From NCBI RefSeq assembly GCF_014851675.1, contig NZ_JACVAE010000001.1:558001-622000 (forward strand): DNA of 64,000 nucleotides, written 5' to 3'. This DNA comes from Rhizobium sp. ARZ01 (GTDB lineage: Bacteria; Pseudomonadota; Alphaproteobacteria; Rhizobiales; Rhizobiaceae). Made by a program: the position numbers and the translations under genes. Below the pieces are notes generated by a model. The model worked only from the letters and a program-made list of their open reading frames with translations, did no database searches and had not been told where the DNA came from. Of this stretch, positions 30,145 through 39,069 are shown in pieces. Each line of letters opens with the position of its first letter. The first letter of the stretch is position 1.

Positions 30145-30588
30145 ATGGAAATTGCTGGCGAATATCACCTGGATTCACCTCGCGCGCAGATCTGGGAAAG
30201 ACTGTTCGACCCGGAAGTCCTTCGCGTGTGCATACCCGGTTGCAAAGAACTGACGCAAACCGGCGAGACCAGCTTCGACGCGAAGGTGCAGCTGAAGATC
30301 GGCCCCGTATCGGCAACCTTTGCGGCGACCGTCGAGATCGTTGATATTGATGCCCCTGTCCGCTGCCGGATCGTCGGCAAGGGAAATGGTGGCATTGCCG
30401 GATTTGCCAAGGGCGACTGCGTAGTCAACCTCGAAGAGGCGGGCGCGGCCACTGTTCTTACCTATAAAGCCAACGCGGAGATCGGCGGCAAGCTTGCCGC
30501 GCTCGGTGGCCGACTGATCCAGGCAACCTCCCGCAAGCTTGCCGATCAGTTCTTCGATACGTTTTCCAACGGCATCGTAGAGTTGTGA
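30145..30588 (+). CDS. CoxG-like SRPBCC domain protein
   Basis: A small SRPBCC/Bet v1-fold protein of the CO-dehydrogenase subunit G (CoxG) family, thought to help deliver or anchor molybdenum hydroxylases at the membrane. The 147-residue protein opens with EIAGEYHLDSPRAQIWERLFDPEVL and has the family block IVGKGNGGIAGFAKGDCVV; lengths near 150 are the short form without the membrane tail. A GGGAGGAAG ribosome site precedes the ATG. It follows livF by 83 bases and is probably the last gene of operon A, which ties the importer back to the hydroxylase. Confidence 0.88.
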   Translation: MEIAGEYHLDSPRAQIWERLFDPEVLRVCIPGCKELTQTGETSFDAKVQLKIGPVSATFAATVEIVDIDAPVRCRIVGKGNGGIAGFAKGDCVVNLEEAGAATVLTYKANAEIGGKLAALGGRLIQATSRKLADQFFDTFSNGIVEL

Positions 30589-31414
30589 GCGTGCGCCGAG
30601 CGCCCTGCTGATACGGGCCCCTGCCCGCGGTCAAGGGGGATGCGGCGGGCGCGATGGGGCCGAGGCTGCGCGCAGGGCGATAGGGCCGCAATTCTGTCCA
30701 CTACGCAAAGCACCTGCGTCGGACGAGGTCTTCGCGAGGAGATATCTGGCATCTTGACGAGGCGACGATTCCCAGCGCCGGCCGGAAAGCACTAGTTGTG
30801 GCGCGCCGTCGATCAGAGCGGCGATGTTCTCGATGAAATCGTCCAGACCCAAGTCGACGACCCTGGCGCCGGGTGCGCAGCGCCTATGAGCGGATGCAGG
30901 AGGCGGCACGCAACGAGGATACGGACGCTGCCGTTGCAGTCCGACAGGGACCGCGACGTAGAGGATCCAGACGGACGGCTAAGAGGGTGTCTGGGACATG
31001 CGAGCCGGTTGAGCATGAGGAGAGCAGCTGCGTCGATCATTTTCTGACGCGTGCAAGCGATATTCTCACCTGCCGCTTCGAAAATGTTCGTAGTCGGGCG
31101 ACAACATTCACCCGTGGCGGTTCGTGCCGCCGCAGTATTCATTCCTGGAATGGCGCGGCGACGAGCGGAGCTCAGGGGTTTCATTTGGCAGACTCGCCAA
31201 GGATCATCTTATCCAGGGTTTTCTCAGAAAACAGCGCGCCGAATCAAGGCATTCTTCGCCTCCAGTTTTTTATCCGCTTTGCCTGAACGCCGTTCACGCT
31301 GCCGTACTTGGCATGTCGGTGAGTCCGTAGCTCTTCGATCGGATCGTTTCGACTATCGATTTTCGCTGTGAATTCAACAGGTCTCGAGGAGTGCTCGTGA
31401 CGAGCGTGCCGCGG
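30589..31414. other. non-coding or decayed DNA between operons A and B
   Basis: About 0.8 kb with no convincing intact gene. Open frames are short, overlap on both strands and have no clean ribosome sites. On the minus strand near 31056-31014 a short stretch reads TRQKMIDAAALLML, like the first helix of a TetR regulator, but the frame that follows is not regulator-like. Another minus-strand piece near 30860-30780 reads LGLDDFIENIAALIDG. These may be scraps of a decayed regulator. The right end holds the operon B promoter. Confidence 0.4.
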
Positions 31415-31450
31415 TAGACAGCACAAAAAATCTATGCGTATAGTATGCAT
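31415..31450 (+). promoter_or_regulatory. operon B promoter with overlapping dyad operator
   Basis: TAGACA (31415-31420) and TATAGT (31439-31444), 18 bases apart, form a good sigma-70 promoter for operon B. A 17-bp dyad, ATGCGTATAGTATGCAT (31434-31450), with 12 of its 16 arm bases paired, covers the -10 element. Such a position suits repression by the GntR/FCD protein encoded at the end of the same operon; that link is inferred. Confidence 0.55.
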
Positions 31451-31488
31451 GATCACGATAGAGGACGTGGTTGAGGAGGAAAAAGCAC

Positions 31489-32697
31489 ATGATTAATCGT
31501 CGTAAATTTTTGACCTATTCTGCATTGGCCGGCTCGGCGCTGGCGATGCCTGGCGTAATCACGCGCGCGCTAGCCGCGGGGGACGCGATCAAGGTTGGTA
31601 TTCCGGTGCCGATTTCCGGCGCTTTCGCCGCCAACGGGAAATTTGCCTCGATGGGCGCCATCCTGGCTGCCGAGGAAATGGCGGCGGCACACGGCCGCGA
31701 GATCACCACCATCGACATGGATACCGAAGGAAAGCCGGCCACTGCCGTGCGCAAGGTGCAGGACGCGCTCGGGCAGGACGGCGTGAAGCTGTTTGCCGGC
31801 GGCATTCTGTCTTCCGAATCCCTTGCCATGGGCAAGGAAGCCGCCAAGGGCAATGGCGTTCTCATCACCACGGCCGGGGCGGATGAAATCACCGGGGCCG
31901 ATTGCAACAAGGGTACGTTCCGCTGGAGCGTTCCAACGTTCGGCGCCATCGAGCAGACGGTGCGCCCGATCATCGAGCAGATGCCGGACGTCAAGCGCTG
32001 GTACACGATCACCCCGCAATATGTGTTCGGCGACGGCCTGTTGAACGCGGCCAAGAACGTGTTCGCGGAAAAGGGCGTCGAGCATGTCGGCAACAGCTAT
32101 CATTCGCTGACCGAGAAGGAATTCAGCGGCTATCTGACCAACGCCGTTTCCGCCAAGCCGGATGCGCTTTTGATCCTCAATTTCGGTTCGCAGTCGTCCG
32201 ATACGCTGCGCCAGGCGATCAGTTTCGGCCTCAAGGAGCGCATGAAGATCGTGATTGCCTGGGCTTCCGGCCTGGAGCAGTTCGATGCGCTCGGCGCCGA
32301 TCTCTGCGAAGGCGTCTATTTCGGCGCGCAGTACTGGCACGGCGTCGACGCACCGCTCAACAAGCAGCTCGTCGCCAAGACGCAAGAGCGATTCGGCATC
32401 CTGCCGAACTATTCCCTCGCGGGCTCCTATCTCCTGACGAAGCTCCTGGTCGAGGCCGCCATCAAGGCGGGCAGCGTCGAGGGTCCTGCGGTCGCGGAAG
32501 TGCTGCGCGGACAGAAATACGCCGGCCTGACCGGCGAGGAAGAAATCCGCGCCGGCGATCATCAGGTGATCAAGGACTACTATCTCCTCAAGGGCAAAGC
32601 CAAGGCCGCGATGACCGACAAGGGCGACTACGCTGAAGTGATTAGCGCTGGCAAGTCGTTCCTGACGCCGGAAGCTGCCGGTTGCAAAATGGGTTGA
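31489..32697 (+). CDS. periplasmic substrate-binding protein of branched-chain-amino-acid-type ABC importer (operon B)
   Basis: A Peripla_BP_6-type receptor, first gene of operon B. The 402-residue protein has a twin-arginine-like signal (NRRKFLTYSALAGSALA) with cleavage near ALAAG, then IKVGIPVPISGAFAANG at the start of the mature lobe. The ATG at 31489 has GAGGAGGAAAA just upstream. It is clearly different in sequence from the operon A receptor, so the two importers should take different ligands. A 162-base gap before the permease gene contains only a short pyrimidine-rich stretch. Confidence 0.9.
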   Translation: MINRRKFLTYSALAGSALAMPGVITRALAAGDAIKVGIPVPISGAFAANGKFASMGAILAAEEMAAAHGREITTIDMDTEGKPATAVRKVQDALGQDGVKLFAGGILSSESLAMGKEAAKGNGVLITTAGADEITGADCNKGTFRWSVPTFGAIEQTVRPIIEQMPDVKRWYTITPQYVFGDGLLNAAKNVFAEKGVEHVGNSYHSLTEKEFSGYLTNAVSAKPDALLILNFGSQSSDTLRQAISFGLKERMKIVIAWASGLEQFDALGADLCEGVYFGAQYWHGVDAPLNKQLVAKTQERFGILPNYSLAGSYLLTKLLVEAAIKAGSVEGPAVAEVLRGQKYAGLTGEEEIRAGDHQVIKDYYLLKGKAKAAMTDKGDYAEVISAGKSFLTPEAAGCKMG

Positions 32698-32859
32698 TCC
32701 CAAAGGGTAGGGCGTAGCGGTCCAACGGTTGTGCGCTGACCCGAAATCTCAACTGAGATCGAGTGAGGGAGTCGAAACAGAGAGCGCGAGCTGCTCGAGC
32801 TTCTCTGTTTCCCCTTCATCCGCCTTGCCTTTTCGCTTTCCGTTTTCAGGAGAACAGCG

Positions 32860-33714
32860 GTGACGTATCTATTTCAGGTGCTTAACGGCATCGGGCTCGG
32901 CATGCTCTATTTTCTGCTTGCCGTGGGCTTGAGCATTATTTTCGGCTTGCTTCAGTTCGTGAACTTCGCTCATGGCGCGTTCTACCTGCTCGGGGCCTAT
33001 CTCGCTTACGACATGGTGGAACGCGGCTTCAGCTTCTGGGTCGCGATGCCCGTGGCAACGGTAATTGTCGCCGCGCTCGCGGCATTGACCGAGGCGGTGC
33101 TGTTGCGTCGCATCTACAAGTTGCCGCACACGTTCCACATCCTGGTGACTGTCGGCCTCGCGCTGATGATCCAGGAGCTGGTCATCATCCTCTGGGGTCC
33201 GCTTGGCGGCAGCGTTGCAGCGCCGGCAGCCCTCAGCGGCGTGTTCATCCTCGGCGACTTCATCTATCCACAGTACCGGATATTCGTCATCGTCTTCACC
33301 GCCATTCTCGCCGCGTTGCTTTGGTGGGTCCTGGAAGGTACCCGGCTCGGGGCAATCGTCCGTGCCGGTTCGGAATCGTCCGAAAACATGTCGTTGCTCG
33401 GCTACAACACCCTGCGCATCAATACCGCCGTGTTCGCGCTGGGCGCGGGCCTCGCCGGGCTGGCCGGCGCGCTTGTCGCGCCGATCCGCGGCGTCGAGCC
33501 ATTCATGGGCGTCGAAGCGCTCGGCATCGCCTTCGTGGTCGTCGTCATCGGCGGCATGGGCAGCTACATCGGCGCGCTGGTGGCCGGCATTCTCGTCGGC
33601 GTGCTGCAAAGCCTGATGGCGACGATCTGGCCGGAAGGCGCCCGTCTGATCATTTATCTCGGCATGGCGCTGGTCATCGTTTCGATGCCACGCGGCCTGT
33701 TCGGGAGGGCTTGA
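32860..33714 (+). CDS. ABC permease, LivH family (operon B)
   Basis: Membrane subunit of the operon B importer. The 284-residue protein shows the LivH pattern (GLGMLYFLLAVGLSIIFG, LLQFVNFAHGAFYLLGAY) and the C-terminal VIGGMGSYIGALVAG. It starts at a GTG (32860) with a CAGGAGAACA ribosome site 5' of it. It is two bases from the next gene. About eight membrane helices are visible, as usual. Confidence 0.92.
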   Translation: MTYLFQVLNGIGLGMLYFLLAVGLSIIFGLLQFVNFAHGAFYLLGAYLAYDMVERGFSFWVAMPVATVIVAALAALTEAVLLRRIYKLPHTFHILVTVGLALMIQELVIILWGPLGGSVAAPAALSGVFILGDFIYPQYRIFVIVFTAILAALLWWVLEGTRLGAIVRAGSESSENMSLLGYNTLRINTAVFALGAGLAGLAGALVAPIRGVEPFMGVEALGIAFVVVVIGGMGSYIGALVAGILVGVLQSLMATIWPEGARLIIYLGMALVIVSMPRGLFGRA

Positions 33715-33716
33715 GC

Positions 33717-34703
33717 ATGAAAAACCTGAACAATCCGATTTTCCAGTTCGCCCTGGCCGCGCTGACGGTCGTGCTGCTGCCCCTGTTCCTGCGCTCCGGC
33801 ATTCTCGCCAGCGAAATCCTCATTTTCGCCCTGGCTGTCTCCGCCTGCAACCTGCTTCTCGGCTATACCGGCCTATTGTCTTTTGGTCAGGGCATCTTCT
33901 TCGGCGTCGGCAGCTACGTCGCCGGCATCCTGCTGACCAAGACGCAGATCCCCGTCGTGGTCATGTTGCCGCTTTCGGTGGCGCTCGGCGCGATCATTGC
34001 CGCGGGTGTGGGCTGGCTGTCGATCCGTCGCCAAGGCGTGTATTTCGTGATGCTGACCCTGGCGTTTTCGCAGCTGTTCTTCTTCCTCGCCTATACGTTC
34101 AGCGGACTGACCGGCGGCGACAACGGACTGCTCGACGTTCCGCGGCCGGCAATCGGCGCCTATGACCTGAACCAGCCCTGGGCCTACTATGTGTTCGTCT
34201 CGGTCTGCTTCCTGGCGGTCTTTGCGTTGCTGCTGCGCACGACGCAATCGACGTTCGGCCGCACGCTGATCGCCATCCGCGAAAACGAGGAACGGGCGAC
34301 CGCTGTCGGCTTTCCGGTGCGGGCGTTCAAGATCACCGCATTCGCCATCTCGGGAGCCGTGACGGCATTCGCCGGGTCGCTGCATGCGATGCTGATCGGC
34401 GTCGCGCCGCTGACGAGCATCGACTATCACAACAGCGAGATCATCCTCATCATGACGATCATTGGCGGCAGCACCAGCCTGTTCGCCTCGGTTCTGGGGG
34501 CGGGCACCTATCTTGTCCTCGCAGACCTGCTGTCCACCGTCTGGCCGCGTTGGCTGCTGCTGCTTGGCCTGAGCCTGATCGTCGTGGCGCTGTTCATGCA
34601 GAAGGGACTGTGGGGTCTCCTCGAGAAGCTCGTCGGCCTCCTTGCCTCATCCCGTTCAACACCCGCCGCTGCACCGGCGAAACACGAAGGAGGGGTGCTA
34701 TGA
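33717..34703 (+). CDS. ABC permease, LivM family (operon B)
   Basis: Second membrane subunit of the operon B importer. The 328-residue protein carries NLLLGYTGLLSFGQGIFFG and the LivM internal helices, ending with a cytoplasmic Ala/Pro-rich tail of about 25 residues. The start ATG at 33717 follows GGGAGGGCTTGAGC; the longer open frame that begins at 33321 is a shadow of livH. The stop overlaps the next start (ATGA). Confidence 0.92.
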   Translation: MKNLNNPIFQFALAALTVVLLPLFLRSGILASEILIFALAVSACNLLLGYTGLLSFGQGIFFGVGSYVAGILLTKTQIPVVVMLPLSVALGAIIAAGVGWLSIRRQGVYFVMLTLAFSQLFFFLAYTFSGLTGGDNGLLDVPRPAIGAYDLNQPWAYYVFVSVCFLAVFALLLRTTQSTFGRTLIAIRENEERATAVGFPVRAFKITAFAISGAVTAFAGSLHAMLIGVAPLTSIDYHNSEIILIMTIIGGSTSLFASVLGAGTYLVLADLLSTVWPRWLLLLGLSLIVVALFMQKGLWGLLEKLVGLLASSRSTPAAAPAKHEGGVL

Positions 34704-35497
34704 GTCAGCCTCTCGATCGCCACGAGAACAACAGTGAAATCGCGCTGGCAACCAAGGGGCTGGGGATCAGCTACGGCAAGTTCGTGGCGCTTGCCGATGT
34801 CGATCTCAAGATTGCGAAGAACAGCGTCCATTCGATCATCGGGCCCAATGGCGCCGGCAAGACAACGCTTTTCCACGCCCTTACCGGGCGGGTTCGCGCC
34901 ACGACAGGCACGATCAACCTGCACGGACAGGATATCACCGACACCTCGGCCGACGACCGCGTTCGGCTTGGCATTGCCCGCTCGTTTCAGGTGACGAGCC
35001 TGTTTCCGAACCTTGCGGTAAAGGAAAACCTGCGGCTCGCCGCGCAGGGCAAAACGCCCTGGCAGGCGCTGGCACCGTGGCGGAGCGCCGAAAGCAATCG
35101 CGAGGCCCTCGCCATCGCGGACGAGATGATGCAGCGGCTGGGGCTCACCCAGGTCGCCGGTCGCGCCGCGGGCGAGCTTTCGCACGGCCAGCAGCGACGC
35201 CTGGAGGTGGGGATGGCGATGGCGTCGAAGCCGCGCGTCATCCTGATGGATGAGCCGACCTCGGGCATGGGCATCGACGATATCGAGGACATGAAGACCC
35301 TCATCCGCGATCTCGGCCGCGACCACACGGTTCTGTTCATCGAGCACAACATGGGCATCGTCATGAACATCAGCGACACGGTGACGGTGATGCGCGCCGG
35401 GCGAAAGCTCGTCGAAGGGCCACCGGCGATGGTGCGTGAGGATCCGGAGGTCAAGCGCGCCTATCTCGGCAACATGATTACGGGAGATATCGCATGA
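34700..35497 (+). CDS. ABC ATPase, LivG family (operon B)
   Basis: Nucleotide-binding subunit of the operon B importer. The 265-residue protein has Walker A GPNGAGKTT, signature LSHGQQRRLEVGMAM, Walker B VILMDEPTSGM and the switch His in FIEHNMG. An N-terminal extension of about 15 polar residues precedes the ATPase fold. The ATG lies behind GAAGGAGGGGTGCT and overlaps the LivM stop by 4 bases; the stop overlaps the LivF start by 4 bases. Confidence 0.93.
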   Translation: MSQPLDRHENNSEIALATKGLGISYGKFVALADVDLKIAKNSVHSIIGPNGAGKTTLFHALTGRVRATTGTINLHGQDITDTSADDRVRLGIARSFQVTSLFPNLAVKENLRLAAQGKTPWQALAPWRSAESNREALAIADEMMQRLGLTQVAGRAAGELSHGQQRRLEVGMAMASKPRVILMDEPTSGMGIDDIEDMKTLIRDLGRDHTVLFIEHNMGIVMNISDTVTVMRAGRKLVEGPPAMVREDPEVKRAYLGNMITGDIA

Positions 35498-36201
35498 GTG
35501 CCGCTCTCCAGGTGGAAGACATCCACAGCTACTACGGCAAGAGCCATATCATTCAGGGCGTTTCGCTGGAGGTGCGCGACGGCGAGATCGTCACGCTTCT
35601 CGGGCGCAACGGCGCCGGAAAATCCTCGACGCTGAAGAGCATATCCGGACTGTTGACGCCGAAGCGCGGCAAGGTCTGGATGTCGGGCAAGGAGACCACC
35701 GGCTGGCCGGCCTACCGCATTGCCCAGAACGGCCTGTCGCTGGTGCCGGAAGATCGCGGGATTTTCGGCCTGCTGACTGTCGAGGAGAACCTGCGCATCG
35801 CGCAGCGCAAATCGTCTCCTTGGTCGCTGAAGGACATATACGGCATTTTCCCGCGGCTGGAGGAACGCCGGCGCAACGGCGGCGGCCAGTTGTCCGGCGG
35901 TGAACAGCAGATGCTGTCCATCGCCCGCACATTGCTCAACGGTCCGAAGCTGCTGATGCTGGACGAGCCGGTCGAAGGACTGGCTCCCGTCATCGTCGAG
36001 GAGATCGTCGACCAGATCAAGAAGATCCGGGCGGCGGGCGTGCCGATCCTGCTGGTCGAACAGAACCTCGCCGTTTGCACGGCCCTGGCCGACCGGCATT
36101 ACATCCTTGAACTGGGCAGGATCGCCTATCACGGCACCGGCGCTCAATTCATAGCCGACGAGGATGCGCGCGACCGATACCTGGGCGTCAAGGCGAACTA
36201 G
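35494..36201 (+). CDS. ABC ATPase, LivF family (operon B)
   Basis: Second nucleotide-binding subunit of the operon B importer. The 235-residue protein has Walker A GRNGAGKSS, signature LSGGEQQMLSIARTL, Walker B LLMLDEPVEGLAP and the LVEQN switch segment of LivF. It completes a full importer with the four genes before it. Ninety-six bases separate it from the amidohydrolase gene, and no terminator is visible between them. Confidence 0.93.
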   Translation: MSAALQVEDIHSYYGKSHIIQGVSLEVRDGEIVTLLGRNGAGKSSTLKSISGLLTPKRGKVWMSGKETTGWPAYRIAQNGLSLVPEDRGIFGLLTVEENLRIAQRKSSPWSLKDIYGIFPRLEERRRNGGGQLSGGEQQMLSIARTLLNGPKLLMLDEPVEGLAPVIVEEIVDQIKKIRAAGVPILLVEQNLAVCTALADRHYILELGRIAYHGTGAQFIADEDARDRYLGVKAN

Positions 36202-36297
36202 CGCGTACCCACCCAAACAGTAAGTGGACCACACAGTGGACCGAGGGGACGCGCAACGCGTCGCCCCGGCTGCCCAGCGTGGAAATATGGAGCACTC

Positions 36298-37554
36298 ATG
36301 TCCAACCTGATCATCAATGAAGCGCGCCTCTGGGACACGTTGATGGAAACGGCCGCCATGGGCGGCTTGCCCAATGGTGGCGTCGCGCGCCTGACCCTGA
36401 GCCACCACGACAAACAGGTCCGTGACTGGTTCACGGCACAATGCGAGGCCCTGGGCATGTCGGTGACGGTCGACGAGGTGGGCAACATGTTCGCCCTGCG
36501 CCAGGGGCAAAATCCGGATCTCTTGCCGATCGCCATGGGCAGCCATCTCGACACGCAGCCGACCGGCGGTAAGTTTGACGGGATTCTGGGTGTGCTTGGG
36601 GGGCTGGAAGTGCTCCGCACCCTGCATGCCGCCGGCTATACGACCGATGCGCCCTTGATGCTGGTAAACTGGACCAACGAGGAGGGCTCGCGCTTTTCCC
36701 CGGCAATGCTCGGCTCAGGCGTTTACGCCGGCGTCTACAGCCGCGACTATGCCGACGGGCGCACGGATGTCGAAGGCGAGGCGTTCGGCACTGCACTGGA
36801 AGCCATCGGCTATCGCGGCGACGTGAAAGCCGGCGATGTGCCCTTCGGCGCGATGTTCGAACTGCATATCGAGCAGGGGCCGATCCTCGAGGCGGAAAAC
36901 AAGACTATCGGCGTAGTGCAGGGCGTGCAGGGGATGCGCTGGTATGAGGTGACGCTGACGGGCCGCGCCGCCCATACGGGTTCAACCCCGATGTCGATGC
37001 GAAACAACGCGTTGCTGGGGGCGGCCAGAGTGATCGAGGGGGTCGACCGGGTCGCTCATGGTTTCGCGCCCTCGGCCGTCGGCACGGTCGGCTTCATCGA
37101 AGTCGCGCCGAATTCCAACAATGTCATTCCGGGGCAGGCGCGTTTCACTATCGACCTGCGTCACCCGGAAGATGCCGCGCTCGACCAGATGGAACGTGAG
37201 GTCGAAGCCTGCATCGCCGAGGCGGCCGCGACCATCGGCCTGGAAGCGGAGGTGAAGCGGATCGCCAAAACCGATGCCGTCGCCTTTGACGCGCAATGCA
37301 TCGATGCGGTGCGTTATGCCGCCGACAAGGCCGGGCTCACCGCGCGCGATATCATTTCCGGAGCGGGCCACGACGCGGTGCATGTCGCGCGCCTGGTGCC
37401 GACGACAATGATCTTCGTGCCCAGCGAAGGCGGCCTTAGCCACAATGAGGCGGAAGCGACCGCATCGCATGAATGCGCCGCGGGCGTCCAGGTTTTGCTG
37501 GACGCAGTGCTGGAATATGACCGCCGCCACGCGGACGTCCGCAAAGCGGCCTGA
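36298..37554 (+). CDS. Zn-dependent amidohydrolase, N-carbamoyl-L-amino acid hydrolase family (M20)
   Basis: A cytoplasmic di-zinc hydrolase of the hydantoinase/carbamoylase (allantoate amidohydrolase) family, which cleaves N-carbamoyl amino acids, ureidoglycolate-type ureides or related amides. The 418-residue protein has the metal ligands in GSHLDTQPTGGKFDG, NEEGSRF, ELHIEQGP and GGLSHNE, and the dimer/substrate segment GRAAHTGSTPM. Length is standard. A GGAG ribosome site sits before the ATG. Gene order (importer before it, MlrC-type hydrolase after) suggests it works on the imported compound. A 3' remnant of a relative lies at 20606. Confidence 0.92.
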   Translation: MSNLIINEARLWDTLMETAAMGGLPNGGVARLTLSHHDKQVRDWFTAQCEALGMSVTVDEVGNMFALRQGQNPDLLPIAMGSHLDTQPTGGKFDGILGVLGGLEVLRTLHAAGYTTDAPLMLVNWTNEEGSRFSPAMLGSGVYAGVYSRDYADGRTDVEGEAFGTALEAIGYRGDVKAGDVPFGAMFELHIEQGPILEAENKTIGVVQGVQGMRWYEVTLTGRAAHTGSTPMSMRNNALLGAARVIEGVDRVAHGFAPSAVGTVGFIEVAPNSNNVIPGQARFTIDLRHPEDAALDQMEREVEACIAEAAATIGLEAEVKRIAKTDAVAFDAQCIDAVRYAADKAGLTARDIISGAGHDAVHVARLVPTTMIFVPSEGGLSHNEAEATASHECAAGVQVLLDAVLEYDRRHADVRKAA

Positions 37555-37563
37555 AATCGGAAT

Positions 37564-39069
37564 ATGGAAATGCGTATCGTTGTTGCCCGCCTGAACCACG
37601 AAACCAACACCTTCTCACCCGTGCCGACGACGCTCGAATCCTTCGCCCCCAAGTGGGGCGAGGATGCGCGCGCCTTCGGCAAAGGCTCGAACACGGCGCT
37701 CGGTGCGTTCCACGACTACGCGGAACGCATAGGGGCGGAGCTGAGCACGCCGTTGGCCGCTACGGCCAATCCGAGCGGCCCGGTCGATGACGCGGCATTC
37801 GAAGCGATGGCAGCAGCCATCGTCAATGCCGTCGCCTCTGGATGCGATGCGATCCTGCTCGACTTGCATGGCGCGATGGTGACCCGAAGCCATGACGACG
37901 GCGAAGGCGAATTGCTGGAACGCGTGCGAAAGGCCGCCCCCGGCATACCGCTCGGCGTTGCGCTCGATCTGCACGGCAACATCACCGAACGCATGGTCGC
38001 CAACTGCGACTGCATTGTCGGCTTCAAGACCTATCCGCACATCGACATGTATGACACCGGTCGTCACGTGACTGACATCATCGACCAGGTCCTTCACCGG
38101 AATCTCCAGCCAAAGCAGGCCTGGTGTCACCCGCCGATGCTGGCGCATACGCTGAAGATGAACACCAATGAAGATTGCGCGATGACCGACATCGTCAATC
38201 TGGCGCGCGAAGCCGAGAAGCGCGACGATGTTTTAGCCGTAACGGTGTTTGGCGGCTTTGCTATCGCCGATCTCGCGGAAACCGGCATGTCGATCGTCGT
38301 GGTTGCCGCGAATGAACCGACCGCCCAGGCTGTTGCCAGCGACATCGCGCTGGCCGCATGGCAACGGCGCGCGGATTTCATTTATGATGAGGCTCCGCTT
38401 GCCCGATCCATTGCGGCGGCGTTAGAGGCCGGCGGCAAGCCGGGCTCCGGTCCGGTGCTGCTACTCGATCATGGCGACAACTGCATGTCCGGCGGCACCT
38501 GCGACAACATGGATGTTCTGGAAGCAGCCCTCGAGGCCGGGCTGGAGGGCATCATTGCCGGGCCGTTCTGCGATCCGCAGGTTGTCGAGCAACTGACGCA
38601 GGCGGGAACGGGCGCGCACATTGCCGTCGCCCTCGGCAACAAGACGCCGGCCGAGGGTTTTGTACCGCCCCGTGCGCCGCTGCAACTCGAAGGGATCGTT
38701 CACGCGCTGAGCGCGGGCGAGTATATCGTTTCTGGACCGATCTATACCGGGCAATTGTGCCACATGGGACGCGCCGCCGTTCTCAAGACCTCGCAAGCCA
38801 CGATTCTCGTCACTGAGCAGCCGCACGAGCCATGGGATCTGGGTGTATTCCACTGCGCCGACATCGCTCCTCTCGATTCGCGTTACCTGATCCTCAAGTC
38901 GCGCATGTATTGCCGGCCGGTATTTGAACCACGCGCCAAAGTGGTTATAGAATGTGCCAGCAGCGGCGTAACAAGCTCGAACTACGATCTCTTTTCATTT
39001 CAAAAACTTGCCAGGCCGATTTATCCGCTGGATGCGGACGTGGTCTGGCAACCACAAGGGCGACAATGA
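37564..39069 (+). CDS. M81-family metallopeptidase (MlrC/microcystinase C-like)
   Basis: A member of the MlrC family, whose founder hydrolyses the linear tetrapeptide in microcystin breakdown; most members have no known substrate. The 501-residue protein has the N-terminal block RLNHETNTFSP, the metal-site region LDLHGAMVT, the PHIDMYDTG segment, and the C-terminal domain motif LLDHGDNCMSGGTCDNM, where family members more often read DNPGGG. The start is the ATG at 37564 or the one at 37570, which is better spaced from a CGGA element. The stop overlaps the GntR start by 4 bases, so enzyme and regulator are coupled. Confidence 0.88.
   Translation: MEMRIVVARLNHETNTFSPVPTTLESFAPKWGEDARAFGKGSNTALGAFHDYAERIGAELSTPLAATANPSGPVDDAAFEAMAAAIVNAVASGCDAILLDLHGAMVTRSHDDGEGELLERVRKAAPGIPLGVALDLHGNITERMVANCDCIVGFKTYPHIDMYDTGRHVTDIIDQVLHRNLQPKQAWCHPPMLAHTLKMNTNEDCAMTDIVNLAREAEKRDDVLAVTVFGGFAIADLAETGMSIVVVAANEPTAQAVASDIALAAWQRRADFIYDEAPLARSIAAALEAGGKPGSGPVLLLDHGDNCMSGGTCDNMDVLEAALEAGLEGIIAGPFCDPQVVEQLTQAGTGAHIAVALGNKTPAEGFVPPRAPLQLEGIVHALSAGEYIVSGPIYTGQLCHMGRAAVLKTSQATILVTEQPHEPWDLGVFHCADIAPLDSRYLILKSRMYCRPVFEPRAKVVIECASSGVTSSNYDLFSFQKLARPIYPLDADVVWQPQGRQ

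Noticed and set aside
36298-39069. Microcystin degradation (mlr) cluster
   Set aside because: Only the MlrC-family gene is present; no MlrA membrane protease or MlrB gene is seen, and MlrC homologues are widespread without that pathway.
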